Assembly: GCF_000003815.2 (NCBI RefSeq)
Contig: NC_049979.1
Span: 15,724,393 to 15,788,392 of the forward strand
Reading direction: 5' to 3'
From: Branchiostoma floridae
Taxonomy: Eukaryota; Chordata; Leptocardii; Amphioxiformes; Branchiostomatidae
DNA length: 64,000 nt
In this document: positions 36,677 through 51,100 of the stretch, in pieces
How positions within the stretch are numbered: the stretch's first letter is position 1
How the letters are laid out: each line of letters begins with the position of its first letter
The notes under the pieces: generated by a model
The model's input: only the letters and a program-made list of their open reading frames with translations
Told to the model about the DNA's origin: nothing
The model's database searches: none
Program-made: the position numbers and the translations under genes

Positions 36677-39108
36677 TTACCTGGTACTTGCCTGCCCACA
36701 TGCCCTCCAAGGCAAATTGCATGATGAGTATGAAGTGCTGAAATTAATGTGAAATACAGTACTATTCTCTAGATAATTCCTTTTATGTTGGAAGCATAGG
36801 TAAGCTTTATATTTCCGTAACAGATGTCTGTGAGTCCTTTGTATTAAATTTGATATACAGCCAATGATCTTAGTTTTCCCCATTATATTTGTTTTTAGTA
36901 GTTCTAGATCTCTTGTCCTTTCCATTTACGATGATATTGACAACACAATTCTTGCAACCTAGTAATGTAAGACAGTTAAGCTTTTTCAACTAGCCAGCAA
37001 AATTAAAACACTTTTTACTTTCTTCCTGTTTTAAATGTACCATGAATCAACAGTTTGTTACAGAAGGTAGCTATTATACTCAAAGCAGAAGTTAGGCTCC
37101 AGCTGGTTGTTTTTTTAGCATTTGTATCAGGCTATTTTGTAAGGTTTTCTTTTTATCCGTCAACCTTCTTTGACTGGTAATAAGAAAACAGGACAAAATA
37201 GACAGCCTGATACAAACACACACAAAAAAACCCAACTACTTGGAGAATAGTTAGCTATAAAGTTTTGACAAACTCTTTCAAATGATCAAATTTCTACTGA
37301 GCAATTCCCGGAACAACTAATTTGTGGCCAGTAGTTACACTGTTACAGTGCCAACTAACAAATGCTATAAAAGAAAGACAAGCTTGAGTAATGCACCTTA
37401 TGTGTCGGTGCTTGAATACATGTACTTGACATCTTTGTATCACCAAAGTTAACCTTCACAAAACTGTCCATAAAAGATATTTTATTGAGTAATCCACACA
37501 TCAAACAGAAAAGATGCAACACAGCAGTCTCCACTTGAATGTAAAATGACGATTTATTTTATCTAGTGGTTGTCAAGTAAGCACACAGAAATGTTCCATC
37601 AAGACTCGTGTAGTAATGTCTACAAGAGAAATATCTACAAGATTCTCAGCCACGCATCGTAATAATTAATTTGGAAGTAGGAATAATGGCAGTATACATC
37701 ATTGGAATTTTCTGACAAAAATTCTCTTCCTGTATTCAGCAAATAAGCCGAGTTATTCCTCACCAATATACCAGGAAAAGACCAATAACATGTACAAGGG
37801 ATAGGGGTAAGAAGGGAAGAATAAAAAATGTGGAGGTGTTCCCTCAATTTACACGTTATCTCTCTGATTTGCTATTTCAATAGGCCAATGATGTGGCACA
37901 ATGCATGGTTAGATGCAGCTCAGATTAAGGCGTGGCCAGGTATGGAATCAGCACAAGAACATACTGTAAATATTCCAATTTTTGGCCTCTGGAATTCGAT
38001 TGACATTGTCTTCCTCTCCTGTACTCTCTCCAATTCCTTAAAATTACTGTACAAAAATCAACATCAAAATATTGAGATATCCACAATAATATAAACAAAT
38101 AAGGGACCTTTTGGCAACAAATACATTAAATAATGGGGATAAGAATAAAAATCCAGTCCACTACATATATGCAGACTGGAAAATGTCTGCTTCTCGGTAG
38201 CATTGCATAAAACTGTGTATAAAACTTCATGAAATATATGGATTTCTTTTACCTTCACTGAAGTTCTCTGTGAAAATAATGACATTGAATGACTATATGA
38301 ACAATCTGAAATGACAGTTTTTTGCTCTCTTTATCACAGAAATAGATTTATCTCACTAGCATTTGGAGGTCTTAAATTTTACAGTTGGCCCACGTAGAAG
38401 GGTTGAGGCATGGTGATCATGGCAGACAGCATGTTATGTATGTATTGCTCTTATACAACTGGAAGAAATCAAGTCTTTCAATTCTGTAAACACTGTGGTT
38501 AATTCACTGATGGAGCATACCTTTATTTACTGGAAGGAGCTACCAGTACTCCAAGGGACATCTGTCACTTTTGTTACTTTATCTAGCCAGCTAACCAAGG
38601 ACAAACTGGTTAGAACAAAAGGGACAGCCAGTTGCCTATGAGGGAGACTACAATATGACTACATGGATCACAAGCCTGGTCCCACAGAACACATAGGCTA
38701 ACTAACACTGCCCTGGTCTGCCATGCCCACCATGCCTTGTACAACGGTCCACTTTGTCAAAGGATCAGGGAACATTGCATTCACAATAATCAAACCGATT
38801 TCATACGATCGGTGCATCCATGATCGCCCAATATGCCCATAAGAATAAAGTCAAACCATTCTCTCACATAAACATTCTCAAAATCTGTACAACGAACTAC
38901 TATAATACTCCCAGCCAGTTTCAGTCAAGATTGGTCATACTTCTCAAGTGGGCATACCTGTTTGGGACATCATCCGAAAGCCAATCAAAACTTCATTGTT
39001 GCACCAGAAGATGCCCCTGTCCCCCCAGACAAAAGTGGACTGTTCAGAACCCTATAAACCCCTTGTTTGCTAGCTGCTCTTGGGAAGAGCTGGTGGAGTG
39101 AACGAGGC
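36677..39108. other. Convergent 3' region of RBM34 and ARID4
   Basis: RBM34 (plus) and ARID4 (minus) end towards each other here. Minus-strand AATAAA signals occur at 37553-37558 and 37481-37486, giving ARID4 a 3' UTR of about 1.6 kb. For RBM34 only ATTAAA variants (36843-36848, 37002-37007) were found. A fold-back repeat lies at 37105-37236. No additional gene is supported. Confidence 0.5.
37105..37236. repeat. Fold-back inverted repeat
   Basis: TTTGTATCAGGCTATTTTGT at the left pairs with ACAAAATAGACAGCCTGATA at the right (small internal differences), bordered by GGTTGTTTTTTT and AAAAAAACCCAAC. It is noncoding and lies in the convergent RBM34/ARID4 3' spacer. Confidence 0.7.
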
Positions 39109-42100
39109 CTATCTGCACTCCACCGACACTGTGGAAGGACTGCTGACACTGCTCATGTTACCAGAGTTGTTCTTGTGGGCTGCCGATGCCAAAGCCTGAG
39201 CTGCTGCAAGAGGAAAACGGAAGATGTCAATCAAGTGGAACAGGAGATACAGTTTAGATTAATCCAGCTAACCAATATGCTTTCACATTGCAAACGTCCA
39301 TAGTCCGAGGAGATAGTGTGTGACATTGATGCTAGTCATGGATGATTTCTCTCAAGGCATGTTGGTTAGCTCAAAGAAGCTTGCCAACCGTTGACAAATT
39401 TACCGTGCTAATCATGCAGCAAAAATGAAGACGTGTATGTCTACTTTTCTCTAAGTTTTTTTTTTATTTCCTTGTATGTATATGTGAAACTGGGCCCTAT
39501 TGAAAACCAGTGTATTAGCACTGAATTATAGGCTACCCAGGTGTTTGAAAATAAACAAAACAAAAAAACAAAAACATAACTTTCAATTTGAGTCACAGAA
39601 ACCTCACACTGTGAGGGGCAATCAAATGTATTGGGAGCACAGCATGTACACAATCAATACCTTCTCTCTCTGCCCGTTCCCGCTCTTTCCTCTTATGCCT
39701 CTTCTTCTTACGGTCGATGGAGGCCACCTCAGATTTCAGGGCTCCATAGATTGTCTTCATCTCCTGCAGTTTCGTCTGTAGAAAGTCTATCCTAGCCTCT
39801 CCTTGGTACCTCAGGGATTCTGTAAAGGAAGATAGAGGTTTCATCAAGGCTAAATCTAGGCTTCTTCACAGGAAAGCGTTGTGAATTGGACTGAATTAAA
39901 CATTTCAGATTACCTATGTCATGAAAAGTCATTTAAGTAGGACATTGGATTTCACTAAGCATACCAATGAAAAGCCAACCCGGACATCTTCAAGATATAT
40001 AAGTATATCATATAAAGAGAGAGGATGAAGATATCTTTGGGCATACCTTCAACACTGAAGTGAAACTTTGGAGGCCTGGATGGTGACGTGGGGTCTGAGG
40101 GAGACCTGGACCTTTTCCGAGGAGAGCTGCCATTGTGCTTGTGGTGGGAATCCTTGTTGTCCTTCTCAGACGACTCACTGTCACTGCAGTTCACGTTGTT
40201 GTGTTTATGGTGCCGCCCCTTCTTGTGTCTGTGGTGCTTGCGTTTCCGCTTGCTGCCCGCACTGTCCACATCCTCGTGCTTCCGTTTCCTGCTGGGTGTC
40301 ACCGCCTCCGTCCCACTGGCACTGGTACTCCCGTTGGTGGGCATGTTTCCGCTGCCAATACTACTGGAGGAGGCTGTGCTGCTGTCCTGAACGGGGGACT
40401 CGTTGCCCACCCCTGGCTGTTCACTCACACTGTCCAACTCAAGGTTCATGTCCATCTCGTTTTTAGTACTCTTGCTTTCTTCCTGGCCTCTTGGCGGCAA
40501 AGCCTCCTCTAATGTGGGGGGCTCAGACTTTTCCTCGGGCACAGACGTGGCTGGAATGCTGGGAGGGGCAATGCCCGGAGGGGTGGGTGGAAGGCCGTGT
40601 GAGAACATGGAGGTGTTCTGTTATCCTCCGGCTCCTTTTTTATGGACTTCTCTGGCACTTGATTCTCCTGATCAATATTCACTGCATCAGCAACAGAGGG
40701 CAGGACAGGGGATATTCTGTCCAACTTCTCCTTCTCCACCTTCTCCTTTTTGGTCTTCTTGTTGGACCCAGAGCTTGGTACTGGCGATGACCTGTCCTGT
40801 CGAGGGGATGTACGGCCGACTTTGTCGGACTTTCCTCTCCTTGACTTGGCCTCGGGGACTGGTGATGACCTGTCGCTTCTCGCTAACGATCTGTCAGACT
40901 TGTCAGTCTTGCCTTTGGTCTTCTTGCTGGGAGGGGTGAATGCAGAATCTGTGGGAGAGGATGCTCTCTTGGACCTGGTGGAGTTGGGGGTGACAGTTGG
41001 GGCAGAGCTGACTGGGTCAGGTGGGGATATCCTGTTTACCTGGGCCTCTTCTTTACTCGCTTCTGCAGAAGATCTTTCTTCTTTTATGGGGAGGCTGACA
41101 CTGATAGGAGCATCTTGCAAGAAGGATGACCCTTCCTTGATGTGGTCTTCATTTTGTGGCCGAACAGAATCCTTCGGATCTTCTTCTTTTGTGTGCTCCA
41201 AGGACTGTGAAGTCTCCTCTTTAGTATGCCTTCTCTCTTCAGCTGCCTTGCTTTTCTGATCAGCACCTGACTTACGGCCCTTGCCCTTTTTAGCTGATTT
41301 CTTCTTGCTCTTCTCTGTCTTTTCTATGTCACCATCTTCCTTTTCCTCAAGAGGCATTTCTTGCTTGTCAGGATCTTCTTTCTGTTCATCCTTTGATGGC
41401 TGCTCCTTTGCAACATCCTTTGCAGCAGGAAGTTTCTGAGAGTCGCCACCAGCCAGTATCATCTCTTGCTCTTTGGCAACCTTCTCTTCCTCCTCCTTGG
41501 TAACTCTTTCAGTATTTTCTAGCTCTATTGCTGTCTCCACACCTTCTTGCCTGGTGTCTTCAATCTCAGGTGGAGCCTTTTCTACAGACTCCCTCCTTTT
41601 TCTTCTGGTTGACAACTCTCTACGTTTGTTCTTTGATTGCTCCTTCTTTGCTTCCTTGCTGTCTTCCCTGTCAATCTCAGCCTCCTTGTCTCCCTCCTTT
41701 GACAAAGGTTCCTTTGTCTCTGCTTCCTCCTTCACATCATCTTTCTTGACATCTGCTTTTTCTTCCTCCACGGGAGGGTTTTGGTCATCAGATGTGCCTT
41801 CTGTACTTGATTTCTCTTCTTTTGACTTCTCTTGAACTGTAGTTTTCTCATCCTTTTCTTTTGCAGCTATCTTTAAGTGATCTTCCCTCTCCTCTTCCCC
41901 CTCTGCTTCTTCAGCAATCTGTTCAGGACTACTTGGAGGTTCTGGAGGAAAACAAGCACCTAGCAATTGGTACGGATGCAATCTTAGGTCTATAAGTATC
42001 ATGGTATATCGCACACATCAAGTGGTTTTACTTCAGTGCTGGTACTGTTAACATTAACAAGGGTAGAACACAGTACAAAGATGGAAATTTTTATGTATTC

Positions 42101-45100
42101 TGATCTGTTCACTGAATAGTGCATCATATTATCAGTGGGGGACTGGGCTCACTTCTGCCCTTATACAATGTATCAGAATTAACAGTGGCAAATCTAGTCC
42201 ATTGAGGAAGGCTGAATAAAGTACCTGTATGTAAGTGTGGCACTGAAATCTGTCTAGATCTAGACTAGGCAATGTTACATAATATGCTGGCAATAAGAAG
42301 GATTCTAGGAACAAACGGAGAAAAATCTTTACCTGATGGTTGGGGCTCTGTGACACTTTGGCCCGAACTTCTCCTTGTTCTCTTGGGCTTCAAAGCTGTA
42401 TTGCAGAAGAACACAAGAAGACAAGAGTTACACATGCAATGAAGAAGAACAGCATGACAACTTTAAACATTGAACAAAATTATCTGTTTGACTGCAGGAA
42501 TTGACTGCTGCTCTCTCCTCACCTTCAATGTCAAAAGGCAGCGTTGCATCAGCTGTGCTGTTGGACCTCGTCAGCCTGGCCACCCTGGGGGAATCCATCT
42601 TCTCTAACCTCTCCACTTTCACTTGTACCGTCTTGTCGGTCTTCTTGAGCTGCGTCTTGGGAGGTTCTGGGGTAGGAGGAGCTGGCTCTGAAGTTGTAGA
42701 CTCCTTCTCATCCTTGTCGTCTTCCTCCTTCTTCCTGCCCGACCCCGGGGGGCGACCCCGCTTCCCCAGGCCCTTGTTTGGAGGAGGGGTTTTGCCGTTC
42801 TTTCCCGAATGGACTGGCTCTCCCTTTTTACCCCCTTTGTTGTTGGACTTGTTATCAGCTGGTCCCACAATCCGATCCAGGTTGATCCACTCATCATACC
42901 TAGGATGACAGTTATGACCACAGTATTTATAGTAGATTTTTACACCTACAAAGCTGCAACAGGATAACGCCGTATTGCAATGTTGTCTTGTAACACAGAA
43001 TTCAGTAGCTAAAAGTACTAATGCAAACAGACATATTCTAAATCTTCTGGCTTAGAACCTGTCATGTAACACACTCAAGACATCAAGCCTTTGACTACAC
43101 TTTCTTCATACATCTATAGTGAAAGCACCCACCTGACGTTCCATCCTGCATAGTGGACATAGTACATCAGCTCTCCCTCCTCCATCTCAGCCTCCAGAAC
43201 CTTGGCCTCGTAGATCCTTTGCTGTCGGCCACGCCCATATTTCACCTGGATCTTATCCCCGATGGCGTAGTCTCCTAGGGGCGGCTTCTCATCATCATCA
43301 CTGCGGGAACAAACAGTTTACAACAATCGTACAACAAGCACCAAGATATCTTAGTTACATAAAATATGATATGTTCAAAAGAGACGCAAAGTTTTGAATA
43401 GACTAGAGATGACACACAGATGGTACTACTCTGAAGCATGTATACAGTGATAAGTTCAAACAGTTACAAGAAGAAAAACAATTCTTTAACCTCTATGCAG
43501 CTACATGACATAGAACACCTAGTTTCAAACCCACAATGAAGAACTGGACTTACGAGGCCTCATCCTCTTTCTTCTGGTCCTTTGTTTCAGTATCATCTTC
43601 TTCATCGTCTGATTCATCATCAGATTTAGTGGAAGCTTTACTGTCTTTATCCTTCTCTTTAGGCTTGCTGCCCTTTTCTGCAGCCTTCTCGGGCTCCTTT
43701 ACTTTATCCTTTTCTTCTTTCTTCTCTGGCACAGGTGGTCTTCTTGCCTGAAAGTATCAAATGCATATATTGTGGTTAGTTCCGAAAACAGTCAAGTGTT
43801 CTATGAGTTCTATTAGAGCAATAAGGAACAACAGAATCTACATAAAGCCGCAGATGCAATCAAATGATACATGTTGGTAAAAAAAAAGTTTTTAATTCAG
43901 TCCACAAGCAGGCTTTCTTAGAAATTGCAGATCATGATGATATTAACTGTCTGGCAAACTGTGACTTTTGTAAATCTAGCTATCCACAGTTTTTTTCCTA
44001 TCTTACAGTTAAGAGCTGCATCTTAGCTATTGGTGCCAACAGCTGAACAAATTCAAACATACTGAAGATGGCCTCCTCCCCCTTCTTGGTCTGGCTTCTT
44101 CCTCTTGATCCTTATCTTCATCTCCCTCATCTTCACTTTCCTCTTTCTTCTTCTTTTTCTCCTCTTCCCTTTTGTCCTGTTTCTTCTTGTCTTCTTCCTT
44201 CTTGTCCTTTCTGTCCTCCTCCTTGTTCTCAGACCTGTCTGCCCCGCGGGGACTCTTGGGAGGTCTGCCCCGTGCCCTGGGGGTGCCCTGCTGCTTCTGC
44301 TTCTTCTTAAACTCCTCATAGTCGTGCAAGTACCTACAACACACCAACATTGTTTTTAGTAAAGAAATTTGTGAAATAAAACTTTCCTAAAATTACATCT
44401 ACCCAATCACAAATTACAAAAACTCAGATCAAAAGATACTTCAGCAACTTTGCTATCATCTAGTATTACCGAACATTTCAACCTATAACAAACTATATCT
44501 TAAAAGTCAAATCAATACAGCAAAGAAAAGAATCACACTCACTTCTTGTAGGCAGCTTTAATATTGTGCGAAGCTGCCGAGTGCTGTGCTGGAATCCCCA
44601 TCTTACTGTACAGTTCTTTCCACAGGCCACAGTCTTTTGTCACCTGGGAAATGAAATTAGACATTTTAGCACTCTTCGCAATCTAACAACAAGGCTTTGA
44701 TAAAAAAATTATTGTTCAACAAAATGACTTGAAATGAAACACAAGCAACAATTCTCACCTCGTCGAACCCCCCCTGGCCTTGCACCAGTTCATACAGCTT
44801 AAACAGGTTGAGGTCTCTGTACCCCAGTACTGGAGGCTTTGTGATGGGAGTACCTGCAATGTATAGTCAAGAGGATCAACAACAAATCTTACAAAACATC
44901 CACAAGATAAGGAAGTTCACAACATTATCTTATCCAAAGAGGCAAAAACACAAACAACAACAGAAAGCTGCTGTGTATCTCTTACCTTTGTCTTCCATAA
45001 ACCTATACAGATCCTCTAAGAACTTTTCCTTCTCTTCAGAGTCTTCATCAGAGGACTGTGGGGAGAAACAAAGTGTAAGGATTGGTTTTCATCGCACAGA

Positions 45101-48100
45101 AGGGTTATAGTTTCCAAGTTTACATCTAGAACTATATACAGGCTCACTCAAGTTTACACACGATCCAACTTATATCCAACATCAAGACATTTTTTTTATT
45201 AAAGATTTTACAGCTGTAACATACCAAGGGAGTGTGACCACTTCTCTCAGAATTTCATTAGCAGAAAATTTTGGTTCCCTTGTGGTAAATATCTTTTTTT
45301 TAAATGCTGGCAATAAATCAATACTATAGCACCATCAAACATTTCATGTATTCCTTTCCTATCTCAAAAATACTAGCCATTAAGACATAACAAATAAGAA
45401 TGTAACATGGCCCTTACTTCCTCATCTTCCTCCTCCTCATCATCCTCCTCTGCATCACTCTCCTCCTTGGTGCGTTTCTTATTGTTGTCCCAAGACGCAG
45501 GGACATCCCCAGTGTCCAAGTACTTGATGGCCAAGTCAATAGCTGTTGACAAAAAGCTGAACTTAGCACCCCCTGTATGATTTGTTACTTGAGTACTTGT
45601 GTACTGTGCATGTACCAACAGACAGGAGCACTGTAATGTATATCCAGTTGCATGAGTAAAAACTATTTGGCCTAATGCAATGTACTAACACAAATCTTAT
45701 TGACCCTAAATCCTAATGAAAAACAGTTGGCTCCATGTTGCTTCTAATCAGTTCATTTGAAGTTTGTCTAGATCTCTTATCTTTTAGGATTAATAAAACA
45801 AGAATTCTCACATATACAAAGACTCATATTAAAACTTGAGAGATTACAACTATGTCTGTATATTGTACTGACCAGGTTTGAGGGAGGGGCTCTCTATCCT
45901 CTCTGCCTGCTCCTTGTTAAACTCCCTTGTGTCTTCCTTGTTCACTACATGGCTACAATGAAAAAGTTATGTTAGTACAACATGACACAAGTAGTAATTT
46001 TTTTTTCATCAAAGGCCATGTTGATTTGATTATATGGATGACATCCGCGCTCGCACCAATTTTCGGCCGTTTCCAACAAAAAAAAGTTTTTGACCATACA
46101 ATGAATTGTGCAAAGCAGCTGTAAAATGAGCACAAATATTCTGTAGATTGAAAAAAAAGTATCAGAAAACAGATAACTAATCATAGTCTAATGCCATAGA
46201 ATGCCAAATAAATCTAAAGTCAAAGAATAAGATGTGAAAGGACAGAAAGAAAAAAATCTACTGTTGATAGGGGGAGGTACCAGTAAAGAAAATTCAGGTC
46301 CCGTTCAGGTCCAGAGGATCATTTTCAGGTCCAGATCTGAACCTGGACCTGATTGTCTGTGCAAACTTGAGAACTGGCAATACTCAAAACAAGGGTAGTT
46401 GGTCAGTTTTGCTACAAAGGAATCTGTTTGGTGGATTATTGGACTCCCACTGGCATTCAAAAATCCCATCTCCAAGTAATAAAGGCTAACTGTCTCTGTA
46501 CCTTTGACTGTAGAAACTTGGTACAATTGACTATAATTTAGTATAAACTCTTCTTGGCTTCATCTTGTTGTCTTCTTGGCCCCCGGTAAGACCCCAAATG
46601 CCTGCCGACATAGTGTGTCCATTTTGTAATTGGCGAAACCTGTTCCTCTGATTTTTTTCCAGGTCTGTTTTTTTTCGGATTGGTCCAAGAAGAAGAAAAA
46701 ATGTCTTGCACCCGTATAATGTACTGGTCCCTACACCTAACTGTTGGGATACCATACTATGTGTGTTTAGTCCTATGTTCAACCTTCCTGGCCACTTTGA
46801 TTTCATACTGGAGGCAACTTTTTTTTTTGCCAAACTTTTTTTTTAATTCGCTCGCTCGCATCAGTTATGGAGTTCCCAGAGGATGTCATCCATATAATCA
46901 AATCAACATGGCCAAACACTGAGAACACCACCAGAGCATTCAGCAATAAATGATATTTCTGAAGAAATAGTCCATACATACATATGATCAAACACAGGCA
47001 AGAATTTCACCTGAAAATTGAGAAGGTGCAAGTCTGTAAGAGGTAGTTTAAATGTGTGTCCTTCTCATCCATTAAGCCTTGGACAGCCCTAGTTACAGGA
47101 AGAATAGGACTTACTATTTGCCATCCCTGAATGACCGCACTGCTATCTGGTCCTTGCCTCTCGTAAGCTTTACATCTGCGCTGCTGGGGTTCACAGGCTG
47201 TGGGACACAAGGTAAAACTGTTAGTGTTGGCAATGCAGGGTACAGAATTGTATTGTTTCCAAAGACATTCTCTTACATTTCATGTCATAGATACCTGCTT
47301 CTAACATGTGTAGGCAATGGGTCCATACCATCCCATCACACAAAAACAGCAACAAAGACATTCTGTCATACATTGCTCTGGAGTTACACAAAATTGCTGC
47401 ACACTCAGAGCTTTCTTTTCAAGAGGATTTAGGTCAACTCTATATTCCAATCTGACAGGGTAACTGAAAATTGGACACATCTTGTTTATAAAACATTTCC
47501 ACAAAAGCACATGTTACCATCGGCAATTAAAACAGGTATATTTACATCCCTGATGTCCACGTTCAGGGTTCAAGGTTACAGGTATTTACAACATCATACA
47601 TCTTTATTTGATTATTCCACTATTAAAAGCAACTACAATGGCACTGACATAAAACAAATTGAAAATCCTGGCTCTAACTCCAAACACAGCAGTAAACAAC
47701 AGTACAACAGTTACAACAGTACATACCAAAGCTGGAAACCAATTTCTTCTCTTATCTGTAGACTCCACACACAGGACCTGGTGAAAGGAAGATCATTTTA
47801 GGATTGCCCTGACAATTGCTCTGAATTTATGGGAAGTTGTTCAAGGTCACTATCATTCTTCCTACAGTATACAACAACCAAGGTATAGAACTACCATAAA
47901 TTAAGAAAATTGGCAAATTACCTTTTATTGAAAACAAGTAACAGTAAGCCCATATCTTACCTTATGACCACAATGCAACCACTTAATTCTTGTATAGATA
48001 TATCATAAGTAGATAGTTAACATTTGAAGTTTCAGAGTTTCTCATTTTTATCTTTGTCTTTGCCACAATGGATAGCCTTTTGAAATGGCCTTTGGAAAAC

Positions 48101-51100
48101 CCTAACCGCATGCTATACTATAAAAACACAGTCCATACCTTTCGAGTCTCCTTCTCCTTACTGGATTTTGAGGCAGACTTCTTGGGCGTGGGCGTCTCCT
48201 CCTCACTTTCCTCGTCACTGCTGACCCGGGTGGGCGTGCCCCAGCGCCGCCGCCGTCGCTTTCCCTTACTACTGCCGTGCACGACCGGCGTACCGAAATT
48301 CTCTGGGTCTGTCAGAGGGAGGTTGTCTAGGGTCTGATAGAAAAGGTATGGTCAGAGATTGTACCTGTACTTAAGAGCGTGGTCACATTCGCATTATGAT
48401 GGGTTTAAAACAGCAAAAGTGCCTATTTAGCAATCTTGCCTATTTAACTATTCTCTTTTCAGCTGCCTGCTGCTGCCTGTATGTACCGAAATGATGAGCC
48501 ATATGGAAGAAGACCACTGTCACCATAAGGTGTCATTTCTGGTCACTTAAGCATTTCTATAACAATCACACTTGTTGAAGTACAACAGTTTTTTGTTGTT
48601 AGATCAAACAGCTCTTATTGCAATATCACCCTGTCAAATGATAATATACAAGGGTCAGTATTGTCCCATGTTTACTTAAATTAACGGTGAGTTTGAGTTC
48701 CTGATCTGTACTGAAGCAACCTTGTCCCTTGTGCTAGTACTGAATAGTAATGGTTTAACGTCCATGTTTAAACTGTGGGAAGAAGGGTCAAGGACACAGT
48801 TGAATATTCGAAGGGACCTTCCACGGCCAAATGTGGAGATGCAAAACTAAATCTATGATACGGTGCAGCCAAAAGGTGAAGTGACCAAATCATACGAGTG
48901 CTTTGAAACAAGGAAGGTAAAATTTGTACATACCTCACTTTCACTAAAGTGTTTCTCTCCCTTCAGACAGAGGGAAGTTCTCCTTAATGTTCGCTCATCT
49001 CCATCATCAAACACTGGGGAAGACAAGATGGGCCATGATCAGGACAGACACACCAGGCACTTGGGACGAATTAATGGTAACACCTTCAAGCTTTATCATT
49101 AATGAATTGAAAATACAATTCTTACTGTATCTTAAAAAAGTGTTCATAATAAAGCATTTCAGAAAAATTAAAGTTGAGCCATTCAAATGTCTGGAAAGTA
49201 TAACTTACCAACAGTATAGGTACTGCTATCCATCACTTTGTTGATGACAGCTTCCCTGACTTGTCCATCCTCAGCCTTAACTTCCACATGAGCTCCAACC
49301 TAAAAAAAAGTGAGAATTGAGTTAAAAATGTGTGTCGAAAAAGTCACATACACGAAAAAAATCTTTTCTGAACTCAAAAATCTTTGTAAGTGGACATTGC
49401 TTTAAAAAACGTCATAAGAGGTAAGGAGTATCCATTTTGCAATAAAACAAAACAAAATACATTGCTTGAACCAATACAACCTATCTAGCTGAAATTATCT
49501 TGAATGTCTTTAGTAATGTAACACATTTTGGACATGACCCCATTTCATTGTTTGTTCAGCTTGGCTACAGGTGAAAGGGGCAATACAACATGTGATGTGT
49601 GCTTCACTTACAATACCTGTGGTGTGTTTGACATGATTTAAATAACTCACCCTAAGAGGTCCTTTGATGATACAGTCATCTGTGATTTGTGTTGATGAAC
49701 TGTCATTTTTGAAAGTCACCTGTAGAAGCACAAAACCAGTAAGACGCTTAGGAAAGTTTCATAATGATCTATTTCATTTTTAGAGTGTTACAATAAAAAA
49801 AAAAGACCATGTCCTGCTAGGACTTAGAAGCATTGATTATATAATAAAAAACATTGTATTGGAAGCTGATTACATAGTTGTACAAGTTAGGAAAGGTAGG
49901 GCACTGGGCTATATAAAATACAATTTGGCTCCACCCCCATTATGTAACGATGTAAATTATGCCTCACAGGTTGGGCTGATGTATGACCACCTACTGGATA
50001 CAACACCATGTCACGTGTGACAATCATGTATACATGCCCAGGGGAAAAACATACATTGGAGGAAACTTGACAAAAACATCATAGCCAACTCTCAAAAAAT
50101 ATTCATGTTAAAACTTCATATCAGCTTTCACTGTGGTAGGCAGTTTGCATTGTAGACAAGAGGTTTTAATAAAACAGAATATGTGCACCAATCAATTTTT
50201 TCATACTTAATTATCCACATCACTTGAGGGATTTCATCAGGTGTGACATTTTTGTTACATGGAGCTTTAGAAAACCACAGAACTGTTATACTGACTAAGT
50301 TCTTAATCAAAAATTAATGTTTATCAAAACAATCCAAACCTACAACTTGAAAATACAATGAGATATAGTTTTATTACTTCTTTTCCACATGATATGGGTA
50401 TAAGAAAAAAAAGAGAAATATATGATATACAAAGGAACATGAGTTTATCTAGATGAATACTGATGCTCCTTACCTTACACTTCACCAACTTCTTGACTAT
50501 TTTGACCTTGGCTTCACAAAATGCACCTCGGTACTTCGCACTGACTTCGGTGCCCACCGACAGGAACGGGGGCTCTTCTGTACCCTGGGTTTGAACAATG
50601 GAACAAGATTGTGTCACTAGAACAGCCATATTTAATCAGACAAGCCATTCATCAGTTAATAGATATAAAATTCACCAAACTTGTTGACAACTTTTCCTGC
50701 ATAAAGATGTAAAGTTCTTGTGTTATTTCTGCAAAGAGAATTTTGACATCTGTAATTATAGGTAGTTTTCTTCTCCCTGCCAAATTCCACAGTTTGACAG
50801 AAATTCCCCAATGTGACCTCAAGGCCAACCTTGGCTCATGATGTCCATTGCTTGGCCAACTGTGGTCAAATCTGCAAAAAGAAAATCTATGAAAATTTAT
50901 TCAATGGTAGATAAATAATTATGAGGACATGCCACCAGATGGAGTTGCTGAACACCTAACTATACAAAATGACATGTCAAACAATTCTGTCATATCACCA
51001 CATCACCTGTCAAATTGCTGAGACTTCTGATATACAGTTAGAAAAGGATACAACAATAATCTTACTTGCAAAGACATTTATATTTTACGTTTTCTGATTC

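Noticed and set aside
40600..40680. Short intron ending GGATAACAG to explain the ARID4 frame change
   Set aside because: Possible donors give introns of only about 41-70 nt, the tract before the acceptor is purine-rich, and the removed piece reads as plausible coding. A missing base explains the data more simply, though cDNA could overturn this.
40068..41835. Several long plus-strand frames (Ser/Leu/Phe-rich)
   Set aside because: Antisense shadows of the lysine/glutamate-rich ARID4 exon; no splice or family support.
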